Assembly (NCBI RefSeq): GCF_021246445.1
Contig: NZ_JAJQXW010000002.1
Coordinates: 682,001-746,000 of the forward strand
Length of the DNA: 64,000 nt
Origin: Rhabdothermincola salaria
Lineage (GTDB): Bacteria > Actinomycetota > Acidimicrobiia > Acidimicrobiales > Acidimicrobilacustridaceae
Direction: 5' to 3'
Shown: positions 8,056-17,308 of the stretch, in pieces
How positions within the stretch are numbered: the stretch's first letter is position 1
Layout of the letters: every line of letters starts with the position of its first letter
Position numbers and translations under genes: made by a program
The notes under the pieces: model-generated
Seen by the model: only the letters and a program-made list of their open reading frames with translations
What the model was told of the DNA's origin: nothing
The model's database searches: none

Positions 8056-9129
8056 ATGGCCGGAGCAGTCGACTGGGCCTTCGCCGAGAAGGTCGCCGTC
8101 CGCGTCGCCGGCCGTGAGCCCTTCGCCCTCTCCTACCACCACGACTCGCTGGCCCCGGACTTCGCCCGCTTCACGGCCCAGGCCGAGGAACTGGTCGAGG
8201 CCGAGACCGGCCTGCGGTCCCTGGCCGGTCCCGCTCGCGCCCGGGTGACCGACCGACCGGGGTGGGTGCGGGCCAACCTGGCCTCGTTCCAGCGGCTGCT
8301 GCGGCCCCTCCTCGACCGCTTCGGCGAACGGGTCGACTCCTCGCCCCTCGCCCCGGTCACCACCCGTCTCGCCGGGGCCGAGCTGGGCATGATGCTCGGT
8401 TGGATGAGCACCCGGGTGCTGGGCCAGTACGACCTGTTGGTCATCGAGGAGGAGAACCCCCACGAACAGGACCTCGTGTACTACGTGGGCCCCAACGTGC
8501 TGTCGATCGAGAAGCAGTTCGCCTTCCCGCCCGGTGAGTTCCGGTTGTGGTTGGCCCTGCACGAGGTGACCCACCGGGCCCAGTTCACGGGCGTCCCCTG
8601 GTTGCGCGAGCACTTCATCGGGTTGGTCCACCAGACCCTCGAGGCGGTCGAGCCCGACCCCCAGCGCCTCTTCGACGCCCTCGGGCAGCTCACCGAGTCG
8701 CTGCGCGCCGGGCGCAACCCGCTCGCCGACGGTGGCATCGCCACGCTGTTGGCCGGGCCCGAGCAGCGGGCCGTGCTCGACCAGGTCACCGGTCTCATGA
8801 GCCTGCTCGAGGGCCACGGTGACATCACCATGGACCGCGCGGGACAGGGCCTGGTCCCCAGCGCCGACCGCTTCGGGCGCGCCCTCCGCCAGCGCCGCCA
8901 GTCGGCGTCGGGGCTGGCCAAGCTGCTCCAGCAGATCATCGGGCTCGAGGCCAAGCTCAACCAGTACGCCGAGGGGGAGGCCTTCATCGAGGCCGTCGAG
9001 CGCCGGGGTGGCCCCGAGCTGTTGCACCGGGCCTGGGACGATCCGGGCAACCTCCCCAGCCGGGCCGAGATCCGCGAACCGCAGCTCTGGATCGATCGGG
9101 TGGGCGACCGCCTCTCGGCCGTCGGCTGA
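8056..9129 (+). CDS. Zinc-dependent metalloprotease-like protein (DUF2342)
   Basis: A 357-residue protein of the actinobacterial DUF2342 family, often labelled F420 biosynthesis-associated or zinc metalloprotease. The putative zinc site HEVTH is at residues 169-173, within LWLALHEVTHRAQFTGVPW. Before it lie LAGAELGMMLGWMSTRVLGQYD and YYVGPNV, typical of the family. The C-terminal part contains FIEAVERRGG and a basic helix. In Mycobacterium and Streptomyces the gene is next to tilS and hpt, exactly as here. No signal peptide is visible, so it is presumably cytosolic. Protease activity is inferred from HExxH; substrates are unknown. Confidence 0.85.
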   Translation: MAGAVDWAFAEKVAVRVAGREPFALSYHHDSLAPDFARFTAQAEELVEAETGLRSLAGPARARVTDRPGWVRANLASFQRLLRPLLDRFGERVDSSPLAPVTTRLAGAELGMMLGWMSTRVLGQYDLLVIEEENPHEQDLVYYVGPNVLSIEKQFAFPPGEFRLWLALHEVTHRAQFTGVPWLREHFIGLVHQTLEAVEPDPQRLFDALGQLTESLRAGRNPLADGGIATLLAGPEQRAVLDQVTGLMSLLEGHGDITMDRAGQGLVPSADRFGRALRQRRQSASGLAKLLQQIIGLEAKLNQYAEGEAFIEAVERRGGPELLHRAWDDPGNLPSRAEIREPQLWIDRVGDRLSAVG

Positions 9130-9144
9130 CGAGGCGTCGGCGCC

Positions 9145-10059
9145 ATGGCCGCCGGTCTGCTCCAGCCCGATCCCTCCCTCGACGCGCTGCTCGGGCGTTG
9201 CCGGTTCCCGCCGCCGGGCGCCGAGCTGTGCTGCGGGGTGTCGGGGGGAGCCGACTCGCTCGCCCTGCTGGCCCTGGCCGTGCGGGCGGGCTGCGTGGTG
9301 ACCGCGGTGCATGTCGACCACGGGCTGCGGTCCGGATCGGACACGGAGGCGGACGTGGTGGCCGACGCCGCCCGCCGCCTCGGGGCGGGCTTCCGCGCCG
9401 AGCGAGTGGAGGTGGCGCCGGGGTCCAACCTCGAGGCCCGGGCCCGGGCGGCCCGCCACGCCGTGCTGGGATCGCGCGCCGCGCTCGGCCACACCGCGGA
9501 CGACCAGGCCGAGACGGTGCTGGTGAACCTCCTGCGGGGCGCCGCCCTCGACGGGTTGGCCGGGATGCGACCCGGGCCCCGTCACCCGATCCTGGCCCTG
9601 CGTCGGGCGGACACCCATGCGCTGTGCGCCGCGCTCGGCCTCGACCCGGTGCACGACCCCAGCAACACCGACCCCGCGTTCGTGCGCAACCGGGTGCGCC
9701 ACGAGCTGTTGCCCCTCATGGCCGACATCGGCGGGCGCGATCCGGTGCCGCTGCTGGCCCGCCAGGCCGACGTGTTGCGCACGGTCGCCGATCACCTGGG
9801 CGACGAGGCCGCCGGCGTCGATCCCACCGATGCCGTCGCCCTGCGTCGGGCTCCGGTGCCCGTGGCCGTCGAGGCCCTGCGCCGTTGGTTGCGCACGACC
9901 AGCGCGGAGGGGCACCCGCCCGACGCCGCCACCGTGGAGCGGGTGATGGCCGTGGCTCGCGGCGAGAACCGGGCGACCGACGTCGGAGGCGGATGGCGGG
10001 TCGCTCGCACGCAGCGACGGCTGCGCCTCGACGCGCCGGAGGGCCACGGCGGCGTCTGA
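9145..10059 (+). CDS. tilS: tRNA(Ile)-lysidine synthetase
   Basis: Attaches lysine to C34 of the CAU-anticodon isoleucine tRNA, switching its decoding to AUA. The PP-loop ATPase motif SGGADS is at 33-38, followed by VDHGLRSGS and HTADDQAETVLVNLLRG, all conserved in TilS. The conserved segment NTDPAFVRNRVRHELLP is present near 171-187. At 304 residues it is the short actinobacterial form with a reduced C-terminal domain. It lies 15 nt after the DUF2342 gene and upstream of hpt, the classic tilS-hpt-ftsH order. Confidence 0.94.
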   Translation: MAAGLLQPDPSLDALLGRCRFPPPGAELCCGVSGGADSLALLALAVRAGCVVTAVHVDHGLRSGSDTEADVVADAARRLGAGFRAERVEVAPGSNLEARARAARHAVLGSRAALGHTADDQAETVLVNLLRGAALDGLAGMRPGPRHPILALRRADTHALCAALGLDPVHDPSNTDPAFVRNRVRHELLPLMADIGGRDPVPLLARQADVLRTVADHLGDEAAGVDPTDAVALRRAPVPVAVEALRRWLRTTSAEGHPPDAATVERVMAVARGENRATDVGGGWRVARTQRRLRLDAPEGHGGV

Positions 10060-10065
10060 CGCCTG

Positions 10066-10086
10066 CCTTCGGCCTTCGGCCTTCGG
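10066..10086. repeat. Three tandem CCTTCGG heptamers
   Basis: The 7-bp unit CCTTCGG occurs three times in direct succession in the gap between tilS and the hpt promoter. It makes only very small potential hairpins. It may be chance slippage sequence; no function is proposed. Confidence 0.6.
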
Positions 10087-10102
10087 CGCGGCCGGGGTGC
10101 GC

Positions 10103-10108
10103 TACGTT
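10103..10108 (+). promoter_or_regulatory. Candidate -10 element (TACGTT) of hpt
   Basis: TACGTT fits TANNNT and ends 9 nt before the GTG start of hpt, with no ribosome binding site between, suggesting a leaderless or near-leaderless transcript. Confidence 0.35.
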
Positions 10109-10116
10109 CGCCGTTC

Positions 10117-10686
10117 GTGCCTGATGCTCCCGACTCCCCCGGTGTCGATCGCCATGCCACCGACCCCGACCTCGGTGAGGTGGTGGTCTCCGAGGACGAG
10201 CTCGTCCGGCGCCTGGCCGAGCTCGGCGCCGAGATCAGCACCGACTACGAGGGCCGCCGGCCCCTGCTGGTGGGGGTGCTCAAGGGCGCAGTGATGTTCA
10301 TGGCCGACCTGGCCCGCCACATCGAGCTGCCCGTGGAGATGGACTTCATGGCCGTCTCGTCCTACGGGAGCGCCACCAAGACCAGCGGCGTGGTGCGCAT
10401 CGTCAAGGACCTCGACATCGACCTCTCCGGTCGCGATGTCCTCGTCGTCGAGGACATCGTCGACAGCGGTCTCACCCTCAACTACCTGTTGAAGAACCTG
10501 GCCTCGAGGAACCCGGCCACCCTCGAGGTGTGCACCCTGATCGTGAAGGACGGCCAGCAGAAGGTCGAGCCCGACCTGCGTTACGTCGGCTTCCGCCTCC
10601 CCAACACCTTCTTGGTCGGCTACGGCCTCGACATCGACGAGCGCTATCGCGAGCTGCGCGACGTGCGGACCTACGTCGGGCCCTGA
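10117..10686 (+). CDS. hpt: Hypoxanthine phosphoribosyltransferase
   Basis: Salvages hypoxanthine and guanine to IMP and GMP using PRPP. At 189 residues it has family length plus about 20 extra N-terminal residues. The PRPP-binding loop is LVVEDIVDSGLTL near 109-121; LVGVLKGAVMFMADLAR and DFMAVSSYGSATKTSGVVRI are the other conserved active-site strands, and YGLDIDERYRELRDV ends the protein. It sits between tilS and ftsH, an arrangement found in most Gram-positive bacteria. Confidence 0.95.
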   Translation: MPDAPDSPGVDRHATDPDLGEVVVSEDELVRRLAELGAEISTDYEGRRPLLVGVLKGAVMFMADLARHIELPVEMDFMAVSSYGSATKTSGVVRIVKDLDIDLSGRDVLVVEDIVDSGLTLNYLLKNLASRNPATLEVCTLIVKDGQQKVEPDLRYVGFRLPNTFLVGYGLDIDERYRELRDVRTYVGP

Positions 10687-10714
10687 CCCCGAGGCCGGAT
10701 CGGCCGCCCGAGAG

Positions 10715-10742
10715 TTGTCCCGGGACATGGGGTCGGTAGCCT
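10715..10742 (+). promoter_or_regulatory. Candidate housekeeping promoter of ftsH
   Basis: TTGTCC at 10715-10720 and TAGCCT at 10737-10742 are separated by 16 nt, a reasonable vegetative sigma promoter. The GTG start of ftsH follows 11 nt after the -10, leaving almost no leader. Confidence 0.5.
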
Positions 10743-10752
10743 CGCGGTCACC

Positions 10753-12714
10753 GTGAAGCTGCCACGTCCGTCCCAGATCTCCCCCACCACTCGCAAGTGG
10801 CTGTTGGTGGTGGTGGCCGTCGCCCTGGTGGTGGTGGCGGTGCTGGTGGTGCGGGCCCGCAGCGGTACGGACCGCACCGAGCTCGACCTCAGCGAGTTCG
10901 AGCGGCGCATCGCGGCCGGCGAGGTGGCCACTGCCGAGGTCATGGACCGCGACAACGCGGTCAAGGGCGAGCTCGAGGACGGCACCGAGTACGAGGTCAG
11001 CTACCCCCGCGAGTACGGCGAGGCGATCACCACCGCCCTGGTCGACGGCGACGTGGAGATCGAGACCAACAACCAGTCCGAGTCGATCTGGACCCAGCTG
11101 CTGTTCCAGCTGCTGCCGGTGGTGCTGTTGGTGGGGGCCTTCCTGTGGCTCATCAGCAACATGCAAGGCGGTGGCCGTCTCGGCTCGTTCAGCCGCACCA
11201 AGGCCAAGACGTCCGGCAAGGAGACGCCCGAGGTCACCTTCGCCGACGTGGCCGGCTGTGCCGAGGCCATCGAGGAGCTGGCCGAGATCCGCGACTTCCT
11301 CGCCGAGCCCGAACGCTTCCAGGCCCTCGGCGCCAAGATCCCCAAGGGGGTGCTGCTCTTCGGGCCCCCGGGCACGGGCAAGACGCTCCTGGCCCGCGCC
11401 GTGGCCGGCGAGGCAGGTGCCCCGTTCTTCTCCATCTCCGGCTCCGACTTCGTCGAGATGTTCGTGGGCGTCGGCGCCAGCCGGGTGCGCGACCTCTTCG
11501 AGCAGGCCAAGAACGATGCCCCGGCCATCATCTTCGTCGACGAGATCGATGCTGTCGGCCGTCACCGAGGGGCCGGGCTCGGCGGTGGCCACGACGAGCG
11601 CGAGCAGACGCTCAACCAGCTCCTCGTCGAGATGGACGGCTTCGACGCCACCTCGGGCGTCATCCTCATCGCCGCCACCAACCGTCCCGACATCCTCGAT
11701 CCCGCCCTGCTGCGCCCGGGCCGGTTCGACCGTCAGATCGTGGTCGACCAGCCCGACCTCGACGGGCGCCGGGCCATCCTCGAGGTCCATGCCCGCGGCA
11801 AGCCCCTCGGCGACGACGTCGATCTCGGCGTCCTGGCTCGGCGCACGCCCGGCTTCACCGGTGCCGACCTGGCCAACATGTTGAACGAGGCCGCGCTCCT
11901 CGCCGCCCGGCGCCGCCACGAGGGCGTCTCCATGAAGGAGTGCGAGGAGGCCATCGACCGCCTCCTCGCCGGCCCCGAACGCAAGAGCCGGGTGATGTCC
12001 GACCGCGAGAAGCGCGTCATCGCCTACCACGAGGCGGGTCACGCCCTGGTGGGCCACGTGTTGCCCAACACCGACCCCATCCACAAGATCTCGATCATCG
12101 CCCGGGGTCGGGCCCTGGGCTGGACCCTCGCCCTGCCCACCGAGGACCGGGTGCTGCACACCCGGGCCGAGCTGGTCGACTCCATGGCGATGCTGCTCGG
12201 CGGGCGCACCGCCGAGGAGATGATCTTCGGTGATCCCACCACCGGTGCCGCCGACGACATCGAACGGGCCACCCGCATCGCCCGGGCCATGGTCACGCAG
12301 TTCGGCATGAGCGACGCCATCGGTCCCCAGCAGCTCGGGCACCGCCACGGCGAGCCCTTCCTCGGTCGCGAAGTGCAGGGCGAGCCCGACTACAGCGACG
12401 ACGTCGCCGCCACCATCGACGCCGAGGTGGCCCGTCTGGTGGGCACGGCCCGCACCGAGGCGCGCGAGATCCTCACGCTGCACCGTCGCACCCTCGACCG
12501 GCTGGCCGACGCGCTCGTCGAGCACGAGACGCTCGGCGACCCCGAGCTGGCCGACGTGCTCGCCGGGGCGCAGGCCATCGACCCCGACGAGCCGCCCGCC
12601 GACGAACGGTCCCGGTCCCGCCCCGGGAATGAACAGGGCACACGCGGTGCTTCAACTCCGCAGGTGAGCCGGTACCAGGCCGGCTCCCCACCTCCTCGGG
12701 AGCCGAACCCATGA
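10753..12714 (+). CDS. ftsH: ATP-dependent zinc metalloprotease FtsH
   Basis: Membrane-anchored AAA+ protease that degrades unassembled membrane proteins and selected regulators. In 653 residues: a first membrane helix near 15-32, a periplasmic domain, a second helix near 112-135, then the AAA domain with Walker A GPPGTGKT at 204-211, Walker [12 protein letters not shown] and the second-region-of-homology segment [19 protein letters not shown]. The zinc protease motif HEAGH is at 426-430, with the third zinc ligand expected in the downstream [12 protein letters not shown] region. The C-terminal 50 residues are Pro/Arg-rich and disordered. The stop overlaps the folE ATG. Identity is certain. 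Confidence 0.97.
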   Translation: MKLPRPSQISPTTRKWLLVVVAVALVVVAVLVVRARSGTDRTELDLSEFERRIAAGEVATAEVMDRDNAVKGELEDGTEYEVSYPREYGEAITTALVDGDVEIETNNQSESIWTQLLFQLLPVVLLVGAFLWLISNMQGGGRLGSFSRTKAKTSGKETPEVTFADVAGCAEAIEELAEIRDFLAEPERFQALGAKIPKGVLLFGPPGTGKTLLARAVAGEAGAPFFSISGSDFVEMFVGVGASRVRDLFEQAKNDAPAIIFVDEIDAVGRHRGAGLGGGHDEREQTLNQLLVEMDGFDATSGVILIAATNRPDILDPALLRPGRFDRQIVVDQPDLDGRRAILEVHARGKPLGDDVDLGVLARRTPGFTGADLANMLNEAALLAARRRHEGVSMKECEEAIDRLLAGPERKSRVMSDREKRVIAYHEAGHALVGHVLPNTDPIHKISIIARGRALGWTLALPTEDRVLHTRAELVDSMAMLLGGRTAEEMIFGDPTTGAADDIERATRIARAMVTQFGMSDAIGPQQLGHRHGEPFLGREVQGEPDYSDDVAATIDAEVARLVGTARTEAREILTLHRRTLDRLADALVEHETLGDPELADVLAGAQAIDPDEPPADERSRSRPGNEQGTRGASTPQVSRYQAGSPPPREPNP

Positions 12715-13415
12715 CCGATCAGCTGCTGAGCGGGCCGGAGGCCTTGTCCGAGGATCTAGCGTCGTCCGGCGTGCCCCCCTTCGACGAACCCGAGCTGGTC
12801 CGGCCGTCTCGACCGGTCCCCGACCGCCCGCCCCATGAGACACTGCCCCCCGTGGACCTCCCCCGCATCGAGGCAGCTGTCCGCGAGATCCTCCTCGCCA
12901 TCGGCGAGGACCCCGACCGCGACGGCCTCCAGAACACGCCGGGTCGCGTCGCTCGCATGTACAGCGAGGTCTTCGCCGGCCTCCGCGAAGAGCCGGACTC
13001 GCACCTCAAGGTGGTGTTCGAGGCCGAGCACGACGAGATGGTGATGGTCCGCGACATCGCCCTCACCTCGATGTGCGAGCACCACCTGGTGCCCTTCATC
13101 GGCAAGGCCCACGTGGCCTACATCCCCAATGAGGACGGGCGGGTCACCGGTCTGTCCAAGCTGGCTCGTCTGGTCGACGCCTACGCCAAGCGACCGCAGG
13201 TGCAGGAGCGACTCACCGCCCAGATCGCCGACGAGATCGAGCGCACCCTGCAACCGCGGGGCGTGCTGGTCGTGGTCGAGGCCGAGCACCTGTGCATGTC
13301 GATGCGCGGCGTGAAGAAGCCGGGTTCGTCCACCGTGACCTCGGCGGTCCGGGGGTTGTTCCGCGACAGCACGGCCACCCGCTTCGAGGCCATGCGCTAC
13401 ATCGAACGCAGCTGA
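12711..13415 (+). CDS. folE: GTP cyclohydrolase I
   Basis: Converts GTP to 7,8-dihydroneopterin triphosphate, the first step of folate synthesis. The zinc and catalytic motif [21 protein letters not shown], the QERLT segment and [15 protein letters not shown] are all present. The length is 234 residues because of about 45 extra Pro-rich N-terminal residues. An in-frame GTG at 12852 would give the usual 187-residue enzyme, so the exact start is uncertain. I keep the ATG that overlaps the ftsH stop (ATGA). First of the folE-folP-folB-folK cluster. Confidence 0.94.
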   Translation: MTDQLLSGPEALSEDLASSGVPPFDEPELVRPSRPVPDRPPHETLPPVDLPRIEAAVREILLAIGEDPDRDGLQNTPGRVARMYSEVFAGLREEPDSHLKVVFEAEHDEMVMVRDIALTSMCEHHLVPFIGKAHVAYIPNEDGRVTGLSKLARLVDAYAKRPQVQERLTAQIADEIERTLQPRGVLVVVEAEHLCMSMRGVKKPGSSTVTSAVRGLFRDSTATRFEAMRYIERS

Positions 13416-13424
13416 CCGCTCGCC

Positions 13425-14204
13425 GTGATCCCCCAGGTGATGGGCATCGTCAACGTCACGCCCGACTCCTTCAGCGACGGCGGCCTCTTCCTCGATGCCC
13501 AGGCGGCCGTGGCCCACGGTCGGGCGCTGTTGGCCGAAGGGGCATCGGTGATCGACGTCGGCGGCGAGAGCACCCGCCCGGGGGCGTCTCCGGTCGACGC
13601 CGCCGAGGAGCTGCGCCGGGTCCTGCCGGTCGTCGAGGCCCTCAGCGAGCACGGACGGGTCAGCATCGACACCCGCAAGCCCGAGGTGGCCCGGGCGGCG
13701 GTGGCCGCCGGTGCCACCCTGGTCAACGACGTGTCTGCCTCGCTGTGGCCTGTCGCGGCCGACTGCGGTGTGGGTTGGGTGGCCATGCACATGCTCGGCG
13801 AGCCCGGCACCATGCAACAGGAGCCCCTCTACGACGACGTCGTCGGTGAGGTGTGCGCCTTCCTCGAGGCACAGGCTCGCCAGGCGGCGAAGGCCGGCAT
13901 CGACGAGGTCTGGGTCGATCCCGGGTTCGGCTTCGGCAAGACCGCCGAGCACAACCTCACCTTGATGGCCCACCTCGACGACGTCGTGGCCCTCGGCTGG
14001 CCGGTGCTCGTGGGCACCAGCCGCAAGGCCACCATCGGGCGGCTGTTGGCCGCCTCCGACGGGGTCGACGAGATCGTCCCGCCGGACGATCGGCTGGCCG
14101 GATCGCTGGCCACCGAGGTGTGGTGCATGCATCGTGGCGCGCGCATGGTCCGAGCCCACGACGTGAGCGCCGCCGTCCAGGCGGCCCGAGTCGTGGCAGC
14201 ATGA
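13425..14204 (+). CDS. folP: Dihydropteroate synthase
   Basis: Condenses p-aminobenzoate with dihydropterin pyrophosphate to give dihydropteroate; target of sulfonamides. The TIM-barrel signature MGIVNVTPDSFSDGG is at residues 6-20, followed by DVGGESTRPGA, then LVNDVSA, DPGFGFGKT with an HNL loop, and TSRKATIG. At 259 residues the length fits. The GTG start lies 9 nt after folE. The middle motif NDVSA and the SRK loop are intact, so the enzyme is expected to be active. Confidence 0.96.
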   Translation: MIPQVMGIVNVTPDSFSDGGLFLDAQAAVAHGRALLAEGASVIDVGGESTRPGASPVDAAEELRRVLPVVEALSEHGRVSIDTRKPEVARAAVAAGATLVNDVSASLWPVAADCGVGWVAMHMLGEPGTMQQEPLYDDVVGEVCAFLEAQARQAAKAGIDEVWVDPGFGFGKTAEHNLTLMAHLDDVVALGWPVLVGTSRKATIGRLLAASDGVDEIVPPDDRLAGSLATEVWCMHRGARMVRAHDVSAAVQAARVVAA

Positions 14205-14208
14205 CCGG

Positions 14209-14721
14209 GTGGCCAGCAAGGGCAAATGGGCCCAGGGCATCCGCCCTCGTAACTTCCACTGGGTGATCGCCGACCGTCTCGCCATCTGCGAGCGGCCCGG
14301 CGGCTACGGCGCGAACCATCGCAAGGTGCGCCGCCAGGAAGAGATCATCTGGGTCCGTGAGCAGGGGTTCACCGTCGTGATCTCCACCATCGGCGCCCCC
14401 CACAACCTGCACAACTACGACGAGCTCGGCGTCGTGTGGCGGCATCGGCCCTACGACGACGAGGACCTGGCGGGCTACGAGCGCCGGCTCTTCACCGAGG
14501 TCCAGGGCCTGCTCGCGGCCGGGGCCAAGGTGCTCGTCCACGGCGACGAGCTGGGCGACAAGGTCTGCGGGCTGATCGCCGGGTACCTGCTGTGGACGGG
14601 GCTGCTCGACACCGCGCCCGCCACCGTCACCGTCGTCGAGCGCCTCACCAGCCGCCAGCTCGGGCCCGTCGGTCGTGAGCTGGTCGCGGTGGCCGGTACG
14701 CTGCCCGCTCCCCCCGGGTGA
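14209..14721 (+). CDS. Dual-specificity-phosphatase-like protein, degenerate active site
   Basis: A 170-residue protein between folP and folB. It resembles the cysteine phosphatase fold: a strand EQGFTVVISTIGAPHNL, a second ELGVVWRHRPYDDEDL like the acid-loop region, then VLVHGDELGDKVCGLIAGYLL at the place of the VHCx5R(S/T) loop. There the catalytic Cys is Gly112 and the Arg is Lys118, so catalysis by the standard mechanism is not expected. Pro, Arg and Trp residues in the first 35 positions form a basic N-terminus. The GTG start follows folP by 4 nt, suggesting co-expression with folate genes. The fold assignment is inference from pattern; role unknown. Confidence 0.6.
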   Translation: MASKGKWAQGIRPRNFHWVIADRLAICERPGGYGANHRKVRRQEEIIWVREQGFTVVISTIGAPHNLHNYDELGVVWRHRPYDDEDLAGYERRLFTEVQGLLAAGAKVLVHGDELGDKVCGLIAGYLLWTGLLDTAPATVTVVERLTSRQLGPVGRELVAVAGTLPAPPG

Positions 14722-14749
14722 CGACACGCGCACCTCTGCGAAGGACATG

Positions 14750-15115
14750 ATGGCCCCCACTGATCGCATCGAGCTGCGCGGCCTCGTGGCCAGCGGCATC
14801 TGCGGCGCCCTTCCCGAGGAGAAGCAGCGCCGCCAGCCCCTCGAGGTCGACCTCGACGTGGTGGCCGACCTGGCCGCCGCCGGAGCGTCCGACGAGTTGG
14901 ACGACACCCTCGACTACGGGGCCCTGGCCGCCGCCGTCGAGTCGGTGATCACCGGCGAGGAGTTCACTCTCCTCGAACGCCTGGCCCAGCGCCTGGCCGA
15001 GGTCGTGCTCGCCGATCTGCGGGCCCTCGAGGTCACGGTCAGCGTGCGCAAGCAACGCCCCCCGGTCCCCCAGGTGATGGCCACCTCCGGTGTGCGCATC
15101 ACACGGGGTCGATAG
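14750..15115 (+). CDS. folB: Dihydroneopterin aldolase
   Basis: Cleaves 7,8-dihydroneopterin to 6-hydroxymethyl-dihydropterin and glycolaldehyde. Conserved features are IELRGLVASGICGALPEEKQ at the N-terminus (with the catalytic Glu region), a DTLDYGALAAAVESVI core and the C-terminal VSVRKQRPPVP carrying the lysine. About 121 residues, as usual. I prefer the ATG at 14750 over the adjacent ATG at 14747 because AAGGA then has better spacing. It abuts folK with no gap. Confidence 0.93.
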   Translation: MAPTDRIELRGLVASGICGALPEEKQRRQPLEVDLDVVADLAAAGASDELDDTLDYGALAAAVESVITGEEFTLLERLAQRLAEVVLADLRALEVTVSVRKQRPPVPQVMATSGVRITRGR

Positions 15116-15583
15116 ATGGCACGCGCCTTCCTCGGCCTCGGGTCGAACCTCGGAGAGCAGTGGGCCCTGCTGCGAGAGGCGGTGGGGTCGCTGACCGGCG
15201 TGGTGGCCGTCTCGCCGGTGTACCGCACGGAGCCGATGGGCGGCCCGGGCGGACAGCAGCCCTACCTGAACCTGGTGGTCGAGCTCGACACCGCGCTCAG
15301 CCCCCGAGAGCTCCTCGGCGTCTGTCACCGGCTGGAGTCCGCCGCCGATCGGGTGCGGGTCGAGCGGTGGGGCCCGCGCACCCTCGACGTCGACATCCTC
15401 TGGATCGAAGGCGTCGAGATCGACGAGCCGGACCTGCAGATCCCGCACCCCCGGATGCGTCGCCGTCGTTTCGTCATGGCCCCGTTGGCCGACATCGCTC
15501 CCGACGTCGCCGGCGCGGACTGGACCGACCGGGCCGAGGGTCGCGTGGAGCTGGTCGGCGGCCTCGACACCGCCCCCGCCTGA
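15116..15583 (+). CDS. folK: 2-Amino-4-hydroxy-6-hydroxymethyldihydropteridine diphosphokinase
   Basis: HPPK transfers pyrophosphate from ATP to the hydroxymethylpterin that FolP uses. The N-terminal FLGLGSNLGEQW, the substrate loop VSPVYRTEPMGGP, YLNLVVEL, RWGPRTLDVDILW with its two metal-binding Asp residues, and PHPRMRRRRFVMAPL are all clear. It has 155 residues. The ATG directly follows the TAG of folB, indicating tight translational coupling. Confidence 0.96.
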   Translation: MARAFLGLGSNLGEQWALLREAVGSLTGVVAVSPVYRTEPMGGPGGQQPYLNLVVELDTALSPRELLGVCHRLESAADRVRVERWGPRTLDVDILWIEGVEIDEPDLQIPHPRMRRRRFVMAPLADIAPDVAGADWTDRAEGRVELVGGLDTAPA

Positions 15584-15590
15584 GGCGACG

Positions 15591-16340
15591 GTGCCGTCGC
15601 TGCGCGTCATCGGCCCGGGCCGAGCGGGTGGTGCGCTCGAGGTGGCGCTGGGGGCGGCGGGCTGGCAGGTCCTGCCGGCCCGGCGACGGGGGGACGACGT
15701 GACGACGGCCGCGAGCGGCGTCGACCTGCTGGTGGTGGCCACCCCCGATGCCCTGATCGACGAGGTCGCCGCCGCGGTGGCGCCCGAGCCGGAGACCGTG
15801 GTCGTCCACCTGGCCGGATCGCGAGGCCTCGACGTGCTGGGCGCGCACCCCCGGCGGGGCGCGCTGCACCCCCTCGTCGCCCTGCCCGACGCCGCGCTCG
15901 GAGCGCGACGCCTGGCGGCCGGGGCCTGGTTCGCGGTCGCCGGAGACCCGCCGGGCGCGCTCGCCCTGGTCGAGCGGGCGGCGGCCGACCTCGGCGGCAG
16001 ATCGTTCCGGGTGGACGACGACGCCCGGGCCGCCTACCACGCCGCCGCCGCCATCGCCTCCAACCATCTGGTCGCGCTGCTCGGACAGGTCGAACGGGTC
16101 GGCGCCGGTGCCGGGGTGCCCCTCGCGGCCTATCTCGACCTCGTGCGGGCCACCGTCGACAACGTGGCCGAGTTGGGTCCGGCGGGCGCGCTCACCGGCC
16201 CGGCCGCTCGAGGCGACTGGGCCACCATCGAGCGCCACCGGGCCGCCCTCGCCCCCGACGAGCTCGAGGCCTACGACGCCATGGTGCGTGCCGTGCGTCG
16301 GTTGGTCGACGCCCGTGACGACGACGCGTCCCGCCCGTGA
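15591..16340 (+). CDS. DUF2520/Rossmann-like oxidoreductase, possible ketopantoate reductase
   Basis: A 249-residue protein with an N-terminal Rossmann nucleotide-binding strand (LRVIGPGRAGGAL, residues 4-16), DLLVVATPDALI, and an all-helical C-terminal DUF2520 domain with YHAAAAIASNHLVALLGQ. Members resemble 6-phosphogluconate and ketopantoate reductases. It lies directly upstream of panC; since no panE is visible here, it could supply pantoate by reducing ketopantoate. That role is inference from context; the cofactor would probably be NADPH. Confidence 0.78.
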   Translation: MPSLRVIGPGRAGGALEVALGAAGWQVLPARRRGDDVTTAASGVDLLVVATPDALIDEVAAAVAPEPETVVVHLAGSRGLDVLGAHPRRGALHPLVALPDAALGARRLAAGAWFAVAGDPPGALALVERAAADLGGRSFRVDDDARAAYHAAAAIASNHLVALLGQVERVGAGAGVPLAAYLDLVRATVDNVAELGPAGALTGPAARGDWATIERHRAALAPDELEAYDAMVRAVRRLVDARDDDASRP

Positions 16341-16389
16341 CCGCTCGCACCAACTGGACCGTCGGTCGTCGTCGGGGGAGAGTGGCCCG

Positions 16390-17244
16390 ATGCAGCTGGT
16401 GAGCACCAAGGACGAGTTGCGGCACCATCTCGATGCCGTGCGGATGGCCGGCCGCAGCGTCGGGTTCGTCCCCACCATGGGAGCGCTCCACGAGGGGCAC
16501 CTGTCGCTCGTCGGGGCCGCGACGGCCGACTGCGACGTCGTCGTGCTCAGCATCTTCGTGAACCCGTTGCAGTTCGGGGCCGACGAGGACCTCGAGTCCT
16601 ATCCGCGGCCGCGCCAGCGCGACCTGGAGCTGGCCGAGACGGCCGGGGTCGACGTGGTCTTCACGCCGTCCCCTCAGGAGATGTACCCGGGGTCCGTCTT
16701 CACCGCCGTGCACGTCGCCGCCCTCACCTCCACCATGGAAGGGGCGGCCCGGCCCACCCACTTCGACGGCGTCTGCACCGTGGTCACCAAGCTGTTCAAC
16801 CTGGTCGGGCCCTGCCACGCCTACTTCGGCGAGAAGGACTACCAGCAGCTGGCGGTGGTGGGCCGCATGGTGGCCGACCTCGACCAACCGGTGACGGTGG
16901 TCGGGTGCCCCATCGTGCGCGAGCCGGACGGCTTGGCCCTGTCGAGCCGCAACGTCCACCTGTCGGGGGAGCAGCGCGAGGCGGCCGGCGTGCTGCACCG
17001 GGCGCTGCGGGCCGGAGCCACCATGATCGCGGTCGGCGAGCACGACGGGGAGGCGGTGGCCGCCCACATGGCCGAGATCATCGGCGACGAGCCCCTCGCC
17101 CGGCTCGACTACGCCACGGTGGTCGACGCGGCCACGCTCGAGCCGCTGCGGGCCCTGGCGCGAGACGCCGAGATCCGGTTGTTGGTGGCGGCCGCTTTCG
17201 GATCGACGCGCCTGCTCGATAACGTGGGTGTGACCGTCCCCTGA
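16390..17244 (+). CDS. panC: Pantothenate synthetase
   Basis: Joins pantoate and beta-alanine with ATP to form pantothenate. The 284-residue protein has [18 protein letters not shown] with the HxGH nucleotide motif, [38 protein letters not shown] and [15 protein letters not shown], all invariant family segments. The frame stays open upstream into the DUF2520 gene, but the ATG at 16390 with a GGGGGAGAG ribosome binding site gives the standard N-terminus. panD follows, so beta-alanine supply and use are neighbours. Confidence 0.96.
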   Translation: MQLVSTKDELRHHLDAVRMAGRSVGFVPTMGALHEGHLSLVGAATADCDVVVLSIFVNPLQFGADEDLESYPRPRQRDLELAETAGVDVVFTPSPQEMYPGSVFTAVHVAALTSTMEGAARPTHFDGVCTVVTKLFNLVGPCHAYFGEKDYQQLAVVGRMVADLDQPVTVVGCPIVREPDGLALSSRNVHLSGEQREAAGVLHRALRAGATMIAVGEHDGEAVAAHMAEIIGDEPLARLDYATVVDAATLEPLRALARDAEIRLLVAAAFGSTRLLDNVGVTVP

Positions 17245-17308
17245 CGGCCGTGTTTCTCCTCCCCCCGTACGGCGACCGCAACCGGCGTCGAGACCTCCAG
17301 GAGCTCCA

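Noticed and set aside
7996-12525. Long minus-strand frames opposite the DUF2342 gene, tilS, hpt and ftsH
   Set aside because: Same artefact; the opposite-strand genes carry complete family motifs.
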